Shown here: positions 1-9,023 of the stretch, piece after piece
How positions within the stretch are numbered: the stretch's first letter is position 1
How the letters are laid out: every line of letters starts with the position of its first letter
Source: Tellurirhabdus bombi
GTDB taxonomy: Bacteria > Bacteroidota > Bacteroidia > Cytophagales > Spirosomataceae
Assembly (NCBI RefSeq): GCF_021484805.1
Contig: NZ_CP090557.1
Coordinates: forward strand, 3,298,001 to 3,362,000
DNA: 64,000 bases
Direction: 5' to 3'
Translations under genes and position numbers: made by a program
Notes under the pieces: generated by a model
The model's input: the letters and a program-made list of their open reading frames with translations, nothing else
Database searches by the model: none
What the model was told of the DNA's origin: nothing

Positions 1-1
1 C

Positions 2-1306
2 CGGGGTGGCGAAGGGCAGGAATTGCTCGTTGACATGGATTATTCGGATGCGTCATTTATACCCAATGATCAATTCATGACGCGTTATTTTGATGCTCAG
101 GGAAGAGAAGCGGAGCTGCGTTATTTTCAACAACTCAACAGTACCGCCAAGTCAATTATTCGGGCGGCCAAGGCCGATTACATCTACCCATTTGATAAAC
201 GAACGACGTTTGAGGTCGGCTGGAAAAGCAGTTTTGTTTCCCTGAGTAATGATTTGCGGGTAAATACTGGCCGTGCCGGATCAGAGCAAGCCATTCCCTG
301 GCGGGTGGATAGCAGCCGAAGCAACCAGTTTGCGTATCAGGAAAATATCCACGCCGCTTACTTAACGGGGCGCCGTATGTGGGGACCGTGGACGTTGCAG
401 CTAGGCGTTCGGGCGGAAATGACGCAAACCGAGGCCTATTCAGTGACGGCCAACACCAGGGTAGAGCGTTCCTACCTGAATGTCTTTCCAAGTATTTTTC
501 TGACGCGAACTCTGGGGGAGAAGCATAAATTCCAGTACTCGTTTAGCCAGCGCATTGATCGACCCATCTATAATGCGCTGAATCCCTTTATTCGGGTTAT
601 CAATCCGTATGCCTACCAGCAGGGAAATCCGTACCTCAAGCCGCAGTACACCGATGCTTTTCAGGTAGGGTACAGCTACAAGGAAGAAACGACGATCAGT
701 TTTGGGTATAACCGCACCAGAGACGTTATTGCTGACATCAATGTGCAGGATGATGCAACGGGCGTAACCCAAATTACGTATGCGAATCTTGCGCAGCTAA
801 CCAACATGAGCTTAAATCTGAGCGCACCTTTCCGGTTCAATCGTTGGTGGAGTTCCCGCCAGGCGGCTAGTATTTTCCATAACCGCTACCAGGCTGAAAT
901 AGGCGGCACGGCTTTCGAACTAGGCCAGCTATCAACAACGCTATCGAGTACGCATTCGTTTGTGTTACCCTATGGCCTAACTGCCGAAGCGGTGGCTTCG
1001 TATAATTCGCCTTATGTTTTCAGCCAGAACCGAATCCGGGCTTTTGGGCAGTTGAGCATTGGGCTACAGAAAAATCTTTGGAAAAAGCGAGCCGTCCTGC
1101 GTTTCAACTGGAGCGATTTATTGCAGACCCAACGCTTTTGGGGAACGCTGCGGTTCCAGAACATGGACTTTCGCTACGCGACGTACGGGGAAACCCGCAT
1201 CGCCCGCCTGACTTTTACGTATAATTTTGGAAACCGGGAGCTGAAGACCAACAACAGCAACCGCCGGACAGTTTCCGACGACGAGCAACGCCGAATGGGT
1301 CAGTAG
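2..1306 (+). CDS. Outer-membrane beta-barrel protein (TonB-dependent-receptor-like), 5' partial
   Basis: The frame is open from the left edge, so the signal peptide, the carboxypeptidase-regulatory-like domain and the plug expected for this family lie outside the window; the TTG at 23 is internal. About 434 C-terminal residues are visible. They alternate aromatic and polar residues as transmembrane beta strands do, and carry blocks typical of the Bacteroidota OMP_b-brl_3 family, such as FSQRIDRPIYNALNPF and QQGNPYLKPQ. The last strand (RIARLTFTYNFG) is followed by a short polar tail. The likely role is substrate uptake or an unknown outer-membrane function; no substrate can be inferred. Confidence 0.85.
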   Translation, partial: RGGEGQELLVDMDYSDASFIPNDQFMTRYFDAQGREAELRYFQQLNSTAKSIIRAAKADYIYPFDKRTTFEVGWKSSFVSLSNDLRVNTGRAGSEQAIPWRVDSSRSNQFAYQENIHAAYLTGRRMWGPWTLQLGVRAEMTQTEAYSVTANTRVERSYLNVFPSIFLTRTLGEKHKFQYSFSQRIDRPIYNALNPFIRVINPYAYQQGNPYLKPQYTDAFQVGYSYKEETTISFGYNRTRDVIADINVQDDATGVTQITYANLAQLTNMSLNLSAPFRFNRWWSSRQAASIFHNRYQAEIGGTAFELGQLSTTLSSTHSFVLPYGLTAEAVASYNSPYVFSQNRIRAFGQLSIGLQKNLWKKRAVLRFNWSDLLQTQRFWGTLRFQNMDFRYATYGETRIARLTFTYNFGNRELKTNNSNRRTVSDDEQRRMGQ

Positions 1307-1384
1307 CGCGTAAGTATTTAGGTCGATTAGTCAACAAGCCCGGGAAACTAGGGTTATTAAGAGGAATCGTTCAATCTTATCACA

Positions 1385-2230
1385 ATGACTGCCATTCAAC
1401 ACACATCGACCTTTAAGTTAGGAGGTCAGCTTTCCATCCGCCGGATGGGTTACGGAGCTATGCAATTAACGGGCTCTGGCGTATTTGGCGAAGTAAATGA
1501 CCGCGAAAATGCGAAGAAAGTGCTACAAGCTGCCGTGGCTGCTGGCGTTAATTTTATCGATACGGCCGAAGCGTACGGCCCACAGTTCAACGAATCGCTG
1601 ATTGCGGATGCGCTCTATCCGTATGCCGAAGGGGTGGTTATTGCGACCAAAGGCGGCTTTGACCGGCCAGGACCTAACAAATGGGTGCCTAAGGGGGATG
1701 CTGAATTTATCCGCCAGAACATCGAAGGAAGTCTGCAACGCTTGAAAGTAGACACCATCGACCTGTGGCAACTCCACCGCTTCGATCCGAATACGCCGAT
1801 TGAAAAAACACTGGAGCCGGTTGTTGCGGCGGTCGAGGCGGGTAAAATCCGGTACGTGGGATTATCCGAGGTGAGCATTGAGCAGATCGAAGAAGCCGAA
1901 AAAATAGTGCCGATTGTGTCCGTGCAGAACCTGTATAACCTGGGGAATCGGCAATGGGAGGAACTCGTGGACTACACGGCCCAGCGGGAAATGGCGTTTA
2001 TTCCCTGGTATCCGCTGGCTTCGGGCCCCGACAAGCTGAAGGAAAAAATTAGCCACATTGCCGAAAAGTACGAAGCGACAACGGCGCAGATCGCGCTGGC
2101 CTGGTTACTAAAACGCTCCGAGAATATCTTATTAATTCCCGGAACCAGTTCGATAGGACATTTGGAAGAAAATCTGAAAGCTTCCGAAATTGAGCTAACC
2201 GAAGAAGAGTTTGAGGAACTGTCGAAATAA
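1385..2230 (+). CDS. Aldo/keto reductase
   Basis: A 281-residue NAD(P)H-dependent oxidoreductase of the aldo/keto reductase superfamily with a (beta/alpha)8 barrel, close to the usual short bacterial length. The catalytic tetrad is visible: Asp59 and Tyr64 in FIDTAEAYGP, Lys89 in IATKGG and His131 in LWQLHRFDP. The C-terminal cofactor region (LIPGTSSIGHLEENL) is intact. There is no signal peptide, so it is cytosolic. It stands alone, 78 nt after the barrel gene, and ends in a strong terminator. The substrate is unknown. Confidence 0.93.
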   Translation: MTAIQHTSTFKLGGQLSIRRMGYGAMQLTGSGVFGEVNDRENAKKVLQAAVAAGVNFIDTAEAYGPQFNESLIADALYPYAEGVVIATKGGFDRPGPNKWVPKGDAEFIRQNIEGSLQRLKVDTIDLWQLHRFDPNTPIEKTLEPVVAAVEAGKIRYVGLSEVSIEQIEEAEKIVPIVSVQNLYNLGNRQWEELVDYTAQREMAFIPWYPLASGPDKLKEKISHIAEKYEATTAQIALAWLLKRSENILLIPGTSSIGHLEENLKASEIELTEEEFEELSK

Positions 2231-2235
2231 GGCAA

Positions 2236-2271
2236 TAGCGAAAAAGGCGGCTCAGGTCGCCTTTTTCGCTA
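2236..2271. terminator. Bidirectional rho-independent terminator
   Basis: Perfect 14-bp inverted repeat (tagcgaaaaaggcg at 2236-2249, its complement at 2258-2271) around an 8-nt loop. The A and T runs inside the arms let it end both the aldo/keto reductase transcript and the convergent oxidoreductase transcript. Confidence 0.85.
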
Positions 2272-2283
2272 AAGTCAAACGGG

Positions 2284-3762
2284 TTATTTTTTGGAAACTG
2301 CGGCGATTGGTTTTTTAGTGGTCGTTGGCTTTTTCGTCGGCGTCTTCTTTTTCGCCGGGGCGGTTGTTGCCGGACCTTTTTGGGTCATTGTAACCGGGTC
2401 CCAATGCACCACCTTGTTTTCGAAATAACTTTCGTTGCAGGCGAGTACCGGCGCAGCGGCGCGGAAGCCAAACACCGGATCTTCAATGGTTCCCTGGCTG
2501 CCATTTCGGACGTTGGTGAAGAAGTCGCCGAAGTGTTTGGCGTGCGCATCATCGTCCTTCGGAGCTTCAAAGCGCACTTCTTTGACGGGTTCTGCCGTGC
2601 GGGTTTCAGGCGGATATTTAGCGTCATATTGCCGGACAAACTCCTGCTGTACGGGCTCTGTAAAGGTAAAGAAGCTGTCGTAATTGCCGTAACCAGGCGC
2701 AATCGGTAATTTTTTCTTGGTCAGGATCAGGTTATTCTCCGAAAACTCCACGGTTCCTTCATTCCCGATAATCCGGGTGACATTGCTGATTTTTCCTGCA
2801 TTGGCAAAGTTCACCCGCAGCACCATCTGGAACGCTTCGTGCTGGTCGGTTTTTGGGTAATCCATGATGCTGGTCATGATATCCGGAACATCGCGGTGCT
2901 CTTTCCAATAGGCCAGGTTGCCTGACGAATAAATTCGGGTGGGTCCCAGCGTGTTAGTGACGAAGTGAACGCCCGTAATCAGGTGAACAAACAAGTCACC
3001 AGCTACGCCCGTGCCATAATCCTTGAAGTTCCGCCAGCGGAAAAAACGGATGGGATCGAAAGGCCGCTTGGGTGCATCGCCCAGGAAACGGTCCCAATCA
3101 ACGGTTTGGGGGGTAGCATCGGGTGGGACGGAGTAGTTCCAGGCACCAATGGCGTTGAATCGATCACTGTTGGACTCGATATAATTAATCTGCCCAATAT
3201 CACCGGCCTGTACCAGTCGCTTGGCCTCCTGAAAGGCTGCGCTACTGATCCGCTGGCTACCCACCTGCATGGTTTTACCCGACTTTTTCCAGGCATCAAT
3301 CACCGCTTTTCCTTCGTTCAGGTGCTGCACCATTGGCTTTTCGCAGTAAACGTGCTTACCGGCTTTTAGGGCCGCAATGGTGATGTGATCGTGCCAGTGG
3401 TCGGGCGTGACAACCAGCACGGCGTCAACGTCTGGGCGGGCCAGAATCTCGCGAAAATCGCGGGTGACGAATAGTCCCGGATTATTAAAAGCTATTTTAG
3501 CCCGCTCAAGTCGCCCGGCGTATAAATCAGCGACCGCCACCAGTTCAACATCCGGATTGCGGAGGGCGGCCTGCGTATCGTAGTTTCCCTGGATACCCAT
3601 GCCAATGGTAGCAATCCGAATTTTGTCGTTTGGACTAATTTTTTTTAGATCACGAATAATGGAAAAAGGCTGGGGAACAAAAGGTTTAGCCATGCTCTGG
3701 CCTGTCACCAAGGCGGCTGCCGACGACAGCGTTTTAATAAATGTGCGGCGGGAAGAAGACAT
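2284..3762 (-). CDS. Tat-exported Gfo/Idh/MocA family oxidoreductase
   Basis: A 492-residue NAD(P)-dependent sugar or inositol dehydrogenase-like protein. The N-terminus has a twin-arginine signal (SSSRRTFIKTLSSAAA) followed by a Rossmann fold with the dinucleotide-binding loop IGMGIQG and the family motif CEKPM in GKHVYCEKPM. Export folded through Tat fits a cofactor-containing periplasmic oxidoreductase of the kind common in Bacteroidota. The last ~30 residues are a Lys/Pro/Thr-rich tail (TPTKKPTTTKKP) beyond the normal family end, probably disordered. It is monocistronic. The exact substrate is unknown. Confidence 0.92.
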   Translation of the reverse strand: MSSSRRTFIKTLSSAAALVTGQSMAKPFVPQPFSIIRDLKKISPNDKIRIATIGMGIQGNYDTQAALRNPDVELVAVADLYAGRLERAKIAFNNPGLFVTRDFREILARPDVDAVLVVTPDHWHDHITIAALKAGKHVYCEKPMVQHLNEGKAVIDAWKKSGKTMQVGSQRISSAAFQEAKRLVQAGDIGQINYIESNSDRFNAIGAWNYSVPPDATPQTVDWDRFLGDAPKRPFDPIRFFRWRNFKDYGTGVAGDLFVHLITGVHFVTNTLGPTRIYSSGNLAYWKEHRDVPDIMTSIMDYPKTDQHEAFQMVLRVNFANAGKISNVTRIIGNEGTVEFSENNLILTKKKLPIAPGYGNYDSFFTFTEPVQQEFVRQYDAKYPPETRTAEPVKEVRFEAPKDDDAHAKHFGDFFTNVRNGSQGTIEDPVFGFRAAAPVLACNESYFENKVVHWDPVTMTQKGPATTAPAKKKTPTKKPTTTKKPIAAVSKK

Positions 3763-3903
3763 AAAGTTAATGGGATTAGGTATGCAGTCTATAAAAGCAA
3801 CTCAAGATAAGATTTTACGCTAAAATTTCGCGATTAAAAACACAAATGGCTTTTCCCGGCTTGTTTGGTAAACGAGAATGGAGTTATTGATCGATTACGT
3901 CCT

Positions 3904-4743
3904 ATGCAAAACAAAATTGTTCTGGTGACCGGCGCCAACTCAGGAATGGGCATGGCAACCTCCGTGGAATTGGCCCGGAAAGGGGCTGAGGTTGTGATGT
4001 TGTGCCGAAACGAAGAACGGGGGCAGGAGGCGCTGCGAACGGCCAGAACGCAAAGCGGCTCGGATCGGATAGCATTGATGCAGTGCGATTTAGCGTCATT
4101 GGCCAGCATTCGGGCGGTTGCCGAAAAAATCAATGCGCGCTATCCCGTTGTGGATGTGCTGATTAACAATGCGGGCGTTGTCAATTTGAAGCGGCAAACT
4201 ACCGCTGATGGCTTCGAAATGATGTTGGGCGTGAATCATCTGGGGCATTTTCTGCTGACCAATCTGCTGCTGGAGGCGTTGCAAAAGGGGAGCCAGGGCC
4301 GAATCGTGAATGTCTCGTCGGATGCCCACAAGGTTGGAAAAATTCACTTTGAGGATCCGCATCTTTCCCACTCGTTCAACGTCGTTAAAGGCTATGCACA
4401 ATCCAAGCTGGCCAATATTTTGTTCACGCGGGAGCTGGCTAAACGGGTAGCAGGTAGTCGGGTAACCGTTAACAGCGTGCATCCCGGAGCCGTAACGACC
4501 AATTTGGGAATTAGCCGGGAAACGGGGTTTGGCAAATGGGTTTATTCTCTGTTGAAGCCTTTCTTTCTAACACCCGCCGAAGGCGCTAAAACCGCTGTTT
4601 ATCTGGCCAGTAGCCCGGAAGTAGGCCAGTTCAGCGGTCGATACTTTTACAAAATGAAAATTGCTACCCCCTCGAAAAAAGCGCAGGACGATGGCTTAGC
4701 CCGTAGGTTGTGGGAGTGGAGCGAAAAAGAAGTAGGACTTTAA
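3904..4743 (+). CDS. SDR family oxidoreductase (retinol-dehydrogenase-like)
   Basis: A 279-residue short-chain dehydrogenase/reductase. The cofactor loop TGANSGMG lies at residues 9-16, NNAG at 88-91, the catalytic Ser in NVSSD near 138-139 and YAQSK (Tyr164, Lys168) follows. I chose ATG 3904 because the fold begins directly after it (MQNKIVLVTG); the in-frame ATG at 3865 would add 13 unsupported residues. The C-terminal architecture resembles the retinol dehydrogenase/WW-oxidoreductase-like SDR group. It is convergent with uppP. The substrate is unknown. Confidence 0.92.
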   Translation: MQNKIVLVTGANSGMGMATSVELARKGAEVVMLCRNEERGQEALRTARTQSGSDRIALMQCDLASLASIRAVAEKINARYPVVDVLINNAGVVNLKRQTTADGFEMMLGVNHLGHFLLTNLLLEALQKGSQGRIVNVSSDAHKVGKIHFEDPHLSHSFNVVKGYAQSKLANILFTRELAKRVAGSRVTVNSVHPGAVTTNLGISRETGFGKWVYSLLKPFFLTPAEGAKTAVYLASSPEVGQFSGRYFYKMKIATPSKKAQDDGLARRLWEWSEKEVGL

Positions 4744-4805
4744 CGAAAATACGCATTATCCAGGCGTTGTGAGCGTGCCCAAATAATGCGTAAAGCCCAC
4801 TTTTA

Positions 4806-5672
4806 CTACAAAATATCCAGCTTGACCCCCGACGCCATCAGGCCCAATAGAAGCAAGCCGAGCGCAATTCGATAATAGCCAAACACCTTGAAACCGTATT
4901 TTGTCAGAAAGTTGACAAAGCCACGAATGGCCAGAAGACCCACAACAAATGCGACGGCATTTCCAATCAGTAAAATCTGAATATCGTCCGGTTGAAGCAG
5001 TTTGTACGATTTCAGGAGCTTGTACCCCGTTGCGGCAGCCATCGTCGGAACGGCCAGAAAGAACGAGAACTCCGCTGCTTGGGTCCGCGAAAGGCCCTGA
5101 AACATCCCACCAATGATGGTTGCTGCCGAACGCGAAACGCCCGGAATCATCGCAATACACTGAAAAAAACCAATTTTTAGCGCTTCCGGGGCCGTAACAT
5201 CGTAGTCGCGGGGGAGCGTCTTGATGAGCCGGTCGATGTAAACCAGAATAATTCCACCGAGAAGCAGCGAGATGGCCACCACCACGATGTTTTCCAGCAT
5301 CGCATCGATCAGGTCATTCAGCAGAAAGCCAATGACGGCGGCGGGAAGAAACGCAATCAGGATTTTAACGTAAAAATCGAGCAAGCCCATGCGGGCTTTC
5401 GTCAGCCGTTGCAACGAAGCGGGCAGAACCGGATACCAGAAGGGAATGGTATTCTCGGCTTTGCGGGCCTCCACCAGAAAGCGACGGTGGTATAAAACCA
5501 GCACGGAAAGAATACAGCCAAACTGGATGTTGACCGTAAACAGCTTCGTAAATTCGTTGCTGCTAATGCCCGCCAGCGATGAGTAAATAATCATGTGGCC
5601 AGTCGAAGAAACCGGCAAAAATTCGGTTAGCCCTTCGATGATGGCTAACATAATCGCGTGAAAAAGACTCAT
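4806..5672 (-). CDS. uppP: Undecaprenyl-diphosphate phosphatase UppP (BacA)
   Basis: A 288-residue integral membrane enzyme that dephosphorylates undecaprenyl pyrophosphate to recycle the carrier lipid for peptidoglycan and O-antigen. The two family signatures are present: EGLTEFLPVSSTGHM near the N-terminus and PGVSRSAATIIGG later, with catalytic Glu, Ser and Arg. Several hydrophobic helices run through the protein. It is the third gene of the minus-strand set ftsX-DUF3098-uppP, starting 3 nt after the DUF3098 stop, so co-transcription is likely. Confidence 0.95.
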   Translation of the reverse strand: MSLFHAIMLAIIEGLTEFLPVSSTGHMIIYSSLAGISSNEFTKLFTVNIQFGCILSVLVLYHRRFLVEARKAENTIPFWYPVLPASLQRLTKARMGLLDFYVKILIAFLPAAVIGFLLNDLIDAMLENIVVVAISLLLGGIILVYIDRLIKTLPRDYDVTAPEALKIGFFQCIAMIPGVSRSAATIIGGMFQGLSRTQAAEFSFFLAVPTMAAATGYKLLKSYKLLQPDDIQILLIGNAVAFVVGLLAIRGFVNFLTKYGFKVFGYYRIALGLLLLGLMASGVKLDIL

Positions 5673-5675
5673 TAA

Positions 5676-5888
5676 TTAAGAAGGAGTGTTCTGGCTGGGA
5701 TTGCGCAGAATGGCAAAGAATTCAAGAATAAAACCACTCATCACCACCAGCGGACCGACGGTTAGACCCAGTGTACCGAAACCAAATTCTTCGCTGTCCA
5801 GGCTCATGATGAAAAAGCCCAGCAGAATAACGACTACCCCGATAATCATCAGCGTGTAGTTGGATTTACCAAAAGGAAGTTTATTCAT
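5676..5888 (-). CDS. DUF3098 family small membrane protein
   Basis: A 70-residue protein beginning MNKLPFGKSNYTLM with two predicted transmembrane helices (about residues 12-29 and 38-60) and a short polar tail. Bacteroidota carry such DUF3098 proteins between ftsX and uppP, which is the position here. The ATG at 5888 gives the family N-terminus; a longer frame to 5975 would overlap ftsX and is not supported. Function is unknown; the conserved context suggests a role in envelope or division biology (inference). Confidence 0.85.
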   Translation of the reverse strand: MNKLPFGKSNYTLMIIGVVVILLGFFIMSLDSEEFGFGTLGLTVGPLVVMSGFILEFFAILRNPSQNTPS

Positions 5889-5907
5889 TCTTTTATAATT
5901 AACAAAT

Positions 5908-6786
5908 TCAATATAATTCATCCAGCGACAGGCGCAGGTAACGATGCACCGCCTGGAATGTACTGACCAGACCAATGATCATACCCAACACCAGCAAGCC
6001 AGCCATGAGCATACCCAGCTTATCGAACTCCTGCAACATAGCCCAACCTTCGATATTCTGGTTAGCCAGTTGCTGCAAGAGGGCAATCAGAACCACCGCA
6101 ATAACGCCCGCAATGAAGCCCTGCACAATGCCGCGCCACAGAAAAGGCTTTTGAATAAACGCATTCGTCGCACCGACCAGCTGCATACTCCGAATCAGCA
6201 ACCGCTGCGAATAAAGCGCCAGCCGGATGGTGTTGTTCATGAGCACAACAATAATGAACAGCAAAATAACGGCAAAGCACGAAAGCACGATGTATACTTT
6301 TGTCAAATTCCGGTTGATCTCGTCGACGATGTTTTCCTGGTAAATTACCTCAAAAACGCCGTCTACTTCTTCCAGATCGTCTTTTACACCCTGTAATTTA
6401 GCTTCTTCAAAGTAGTCTTCCCGCAGTTTAATCCGGTAGCTATCGCGGAGCGGATTCTCAGACAAAAAGTCGTTGAAGTTTTCTTTGGTTTCGGCAATAA
6501 ATTCTTTGGCGGCTTCATCTTTGCTAACAAACGTAATGGCCGGAGCCGAGCCATTGTAAAGCACGTAAGGCTTTTGGTTCAACTTGCCCTGTAAAGTCTG
6601 TAACTTGCTTTCGTTGAGGTCTTTATCTAAGAAAACCCGCACTTCGTTATTTTCTTTAATATACTGCACCAGCCTTTTCGACTGAAGCGCCAGCAGGCCG
6701 CAAAAACCAATCAAAAACAAAGCCGAGGTTAGGCTGAAAAGAATCATCCCACTCGGATACGAACCCACTTTCTTCTTTGATGCCAT
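5908..6786 (-). CDS. ftsX: Cell division protein FtsX
   Basis: A 292-residue permease-like protein with the FtsX layout: a cytosolic N-terminus, TM1 near residues 14-34, an extracytoplasmic domain of about 130 residues, then three TM helices (near 165-190, 215-240 and 255-280). With FtsE, FtsX couples ATP hydrolysis to periplasmic peptidoglycan hydrolase activation at the septum. No ftsE lies in the window. It is the first gene of an operon with DUF3098 and uppP. A perfect minus-strand TATTTTTG box lies upstream at 6863-6870. Confidence 0.94.
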   Translation of the reverse strand: MASKKKVGSYPSGMILFSLTSALFLIGFCGLLALQSKRLVQYIKENNEVRVFLDKDLNESKLQTLQGKLNQKPYVLYNGSAPAITFVSKDEAAKEFIAETKENFNDFLSENPLRDSYRIKLREDYFEEAKLQGVKDDLEEVDGVFEVIYQENIVDEINRNLTKVYIVLSCFAVILLFIIVVLMNNTIRLALYSQRLLIRSMQLVGATNAFIQKPFLWRGIVQGFIAGVIAVVLIALLQQLANQNIEGWAMLQEFDKLGMLMAGLLVLGMIIGLVSTFQAVHRYLRLSLDELY

Positions 6787-6862
6787 CCTGAACAGTACCG
6801 CTAATGTGCCAATATAGGTGATAATTAAGCTATTTCGCTGCCAAACCTGCCTACATCAGGTG

Positions 6863-6870
6863 CAAAAATA
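6863..6870 (-). promoter_or_regulatory. Candidate -7 box for the ftsX operon
   Basis: The minus strand reads TATTTTTG, a perfect match to the Bacteroidota TAnnTTTG -7 element, about 77 nt upstream of the ftsX start. I could not find a well-spaced TTTG -33 box, so confidence is moderate. Confidence 0.4.
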
Positions 6871-6940
6871 GGCATTTTGACCAAACCGTACCGTTAATAC
6901 CGATTATAGAGCTGCTCTTTTAGGAAAATTTAAGAATAAA

Positions 6941-8317
6941 TTATCGATTCGCCTGAAAAGGGGGGGAGGTGGGGTCGATCAAGGCCTGATAAACCAGCGA
7001 TTGAAATTTCTCGTCGATATCGCTAAAGCTATTGGGGTATTTCTGCGTCATCAGCAGAATAACCAGTTCCTCCTTGGGATCGGCCCAGTAATTGGTTCCC
7101 AGAATCCCGGACCAGCCAAACGTACCAACGGAGGCCGGTTGCAGGATGGCTGACAGTTCGGTGGCCAGCGAGAATCCGAGTCCAAATTTATAATTGGCCA
7201 GACTAATTCCTCCAATCTGGTTGCTGGTCATCATCCGCACCGAAGAAGGGCTTAGAATCTGCTTGCCGTTGTAGTTTCCGCCGTTGAGGAGCATTTGCAG
7301 GAAAATGGCGTAATCGAAAGCCGTGGAACACAGTCCGGAGCCGCCCGACAGAAAGGTGCCTGTGCTTTTATAGTAGTCGGGATTGCTGCCGCCACGCACG
7401 GGCATCCGACGGTAAGCGCGGGTGGAGTCTTCGGTATGTAGCACAGTCAGGCGCTCGGCTTTGTCGGCAGGCAGGTAAAAATAGGTGTCTTTCATGCCCA
7501 GCGGCTCAAAAAGGCGACTTTGCAGAAATTGATCCAGTTTTTGGCCCGAGATAATTTCAACCAGATAACCCAACACGTCTGTGCTGAGCCCATAAGTAAA
7601 GCGTTCGCCGGGCTGGTGGAGCAGCGGAAGCTGAGCCAGTGTTTTCACAACGCCCGCCATGTTGGCGTTAGGCGTACCGATGCCGTTGGGAACGCGGTAT
7701 TTTGCGTAAATCGACAGGGCTTCCCGCGAACCAATTCCCGGAATCGGATAGCCGATGCCAGAAGTATGCGTCAATAGATGGCGAATGCTTATTTGAGCTT
7801 TGGCGGGAACCGTGGTAAACGTTGTATCTTTTGGGTTGAACCGGCCCAGTACTTTAGTAGTGCGAAACTCGGGAATGTAGCGCGAAATTGGGTCGTCGAG
7901 CAGCAGCTTGCCTTCTTCGTACAGCATCATGATGGCTACACTCGTAATTGCTTTTGTCTGCGAGGCAATCCGAAAGATGGCGTCACGCTTGAGTGGTTTG
8001 TTGGCTTGAGCGTCGTCCAGACCGATGCCTTTGTAGTAAACAATCTGGCCACGCCGGGCAATTAAAGCCACCGCCCCGGGAATTTGTTTTCTATCGGCGT
8101 ATTCCTGCAGAAAGCGGTCAATGCGCTGGAGGCGGTCCGGGCTAAAACCCACCGTTTGTGGCGGGGCTTCAACGAGGGTGCCGCGCGCAGCAGGGGCGGC
8201 TGCCGGAGCAACGGCGGGTTTGGAAACCGTGACCTGGCTGGCTGGTGCTGGCCTGGTCTGAGCAAAAACGAATCCTGTTAGCAGGGAAAAATAAAGGGTA
8301 GGTACAAATTTGTGCAT
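6941..8317 (-). CDS. Secreted serine hydrolase, class C beta-lactamase/EstB fold
   Basis: A 458-residue protein with a signal peptide ending near TGFVFAQ, then a low-complexity Ala/Pro/Val linker (about residues 22-48) and a beta-lactamase-related catalytic domain. The SxxK nucleophile is S119QTK122 in FRIASQTKAIT. The second motif is Tyr in RFTYGLSTDVLG, a pattern seen in EstB-type esterases rather than classical AmpC enzymes (YxN). HLLTHTSG and GSGLCST are also present. An esterase or D-aminopeptidase-type activity in the periplasm is more likely than true beta-lactamase activity. It is monocistronic. Confidence 0.9.
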   Translation of the reverse strand: MHKFVPTLYFSLLTGFVFAQTRPAPASQVTVSKPAVAPAAAPAARGTLVEAPPQTVGFSPDRLQRIDRFLQEYADRKQIPGAVALIARRGQIVYYKGIGLDDAQANKPLKRDAIFRIASQTKAITSVAIMMLYEEGKLLLDDPISRYIPEFRTTKVLGRFNPKDTTFTTVPAKAQISIRHLLTHTSGIGYPIPGIGSREALSIYAKYRVPNGIGTPNANMAGVVKTLAQLPLLHQPGERFTYGLSTDVLGYLVEIISGQKLDQFLQSRLFEPLGMKDTYFYLPADKAERLTVLHTEDSTRAYRRMPVRGGSNPDYYKSTGTFLSGGSGLCSTAFDYAIFLQMLLNGGNYNGKQILSPSSVRMMTSNQIGGISLANYKFGLGFSLATELSAILQPASVGTFGWSGILGTNYWADPKEELVILLMTQKYPNSFSDIDEKFQSLVYQALIDPTSPPFQANR

Positions 8318-8367
8318 GGTCGAGCCTGATTAAAGCGACACAAATTAAGGGAAAGACGGGAATGAAA

Positions 8368-8389
8368 AAAGCCCCGGATTCGGGGCTTT
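8368..8389 (-). terminator. Rho-independent terminator after the bifunctional nuclease gene
   Basis: A perfect 9-bp G+C-rich stem (arms 8368-8376 and 8381-8389) with a 4-nt loop. On the minus strand it is followed by a run of T, 20 nt downstream of the nuclease stop codon. Confidence 0.85.
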
Positions 8390-8408
8390 GTCTTGGAGTG
8401 TCTATGAT

Positions 8409-9002
8409 TTAATTCCGGCGGCTCATCTCGTCCCGAATTTTGGCAGCTTTTTCGTATTCTTCTTTAGCCAGCGCTTCGTCCAGCATTTTCTGCAATTCGT
8501 CGTGGGTCATGTCTTTCAACTGTTCCGACAACGAGCGGGTTGAGCGAATCGACTGCGAAACCAATTCTTCCGGGTCATCCACTTCATCAGCAGCACTGGC
8601 GGTAATTCCGGCTTCCGAAAGAATGGCTTCGTACGTATAAATTGGAACGCTAAATCGAATGCCAATGGCGATGGCATCTGAAGGCCGGGCGTCAACCACG
8701 GTTTCACGCGTTCCATCGGTGCAGACAATGCGCGCGAAGAAAATGCCTTCACGCAGGTCTGAAATAACGATTTCCCGCACGGTGAAACCAAATTTTTCAG
8801 CAAACGACTTAAACAAGTCGTGCGTCATCGGCCTATTGGGCACTATTTTTTCAATTTCGATGGCAATCGCTTGCGCTTCAAACATGCCGATGATGATGGG
8901 CAACCGGCGGTTACCATATTCTTCCCCTAATACTAACGCAAACGAACCCGATTGCGACTGACTGGGTGATAAACCTAATATTTCTAATTTGATCTTCTCC
9001 AC
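8409..9002 (-). CDS. Bifunctional nuclease (BFN/DUF151) domain protein with C-terminal UVR motif
   Basis: A 197-residue protein. Residues ~1-130 form the BFN/DUF151 domain, recognisable from MEKIKLEILGLSPSQ at the start, LGEEYGNRRLPIIIG and DARPSDAIAIGIR. Residues ~160-197 form a UVR-type helical hairpin (MLDEALAKEEYEKAAKIRDE) as in UvrB/UvrC and McsA. The architecture is common in Bacteroidota. BFN proteins in plants are reported to have DNase and RNase activity; the bacterial role is unclear. A perfect TAAATTTG box ends only 4 nt before the ATG. Confidence 0.9.
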   Translation of the reverse strand: MEKIKLEILGLSPSQSQSGSFALVLGEEYGNRRLPIIIGMFEAQAIAIEIEKIVPNRPMTHDLFKSFAEKFGFTVREIVISDLREGIFFARIVCTDGTRETVVDARPSDAIAIGIRFSVPIYTYEAILSEAGITASAADEVDDPEELVSQSIRSTRSLSEQLKDMTHDELQKMLDEALAKEEYEKAAKIRDEMSRRN

Positions 9003-9006
9003 GAGG

Positions 9007-9014
9007 CAAATTTA
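9007..9014 (-). promoter_or_regulatory. Candidate -7 box directly abutting the bifunctional nuclease start
   Basis: The minus strand reads TAAATTTG, a perfect TAnnTTTG match, ending 4 nt before the start codon. If used, the transcript would be almost leaderless. Confidence 0.35.
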
Positions 9015-9023
9015 GTAAAGAGC

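Noticed and set aside
6941-8317. A true AmpC-type beta-lactamase
   Set aside because: The YxN motif is replaced by a Tyr-Gly-Leu-Ser pattern typical of EstB-like esterases, and no ampR-like regulator is present.
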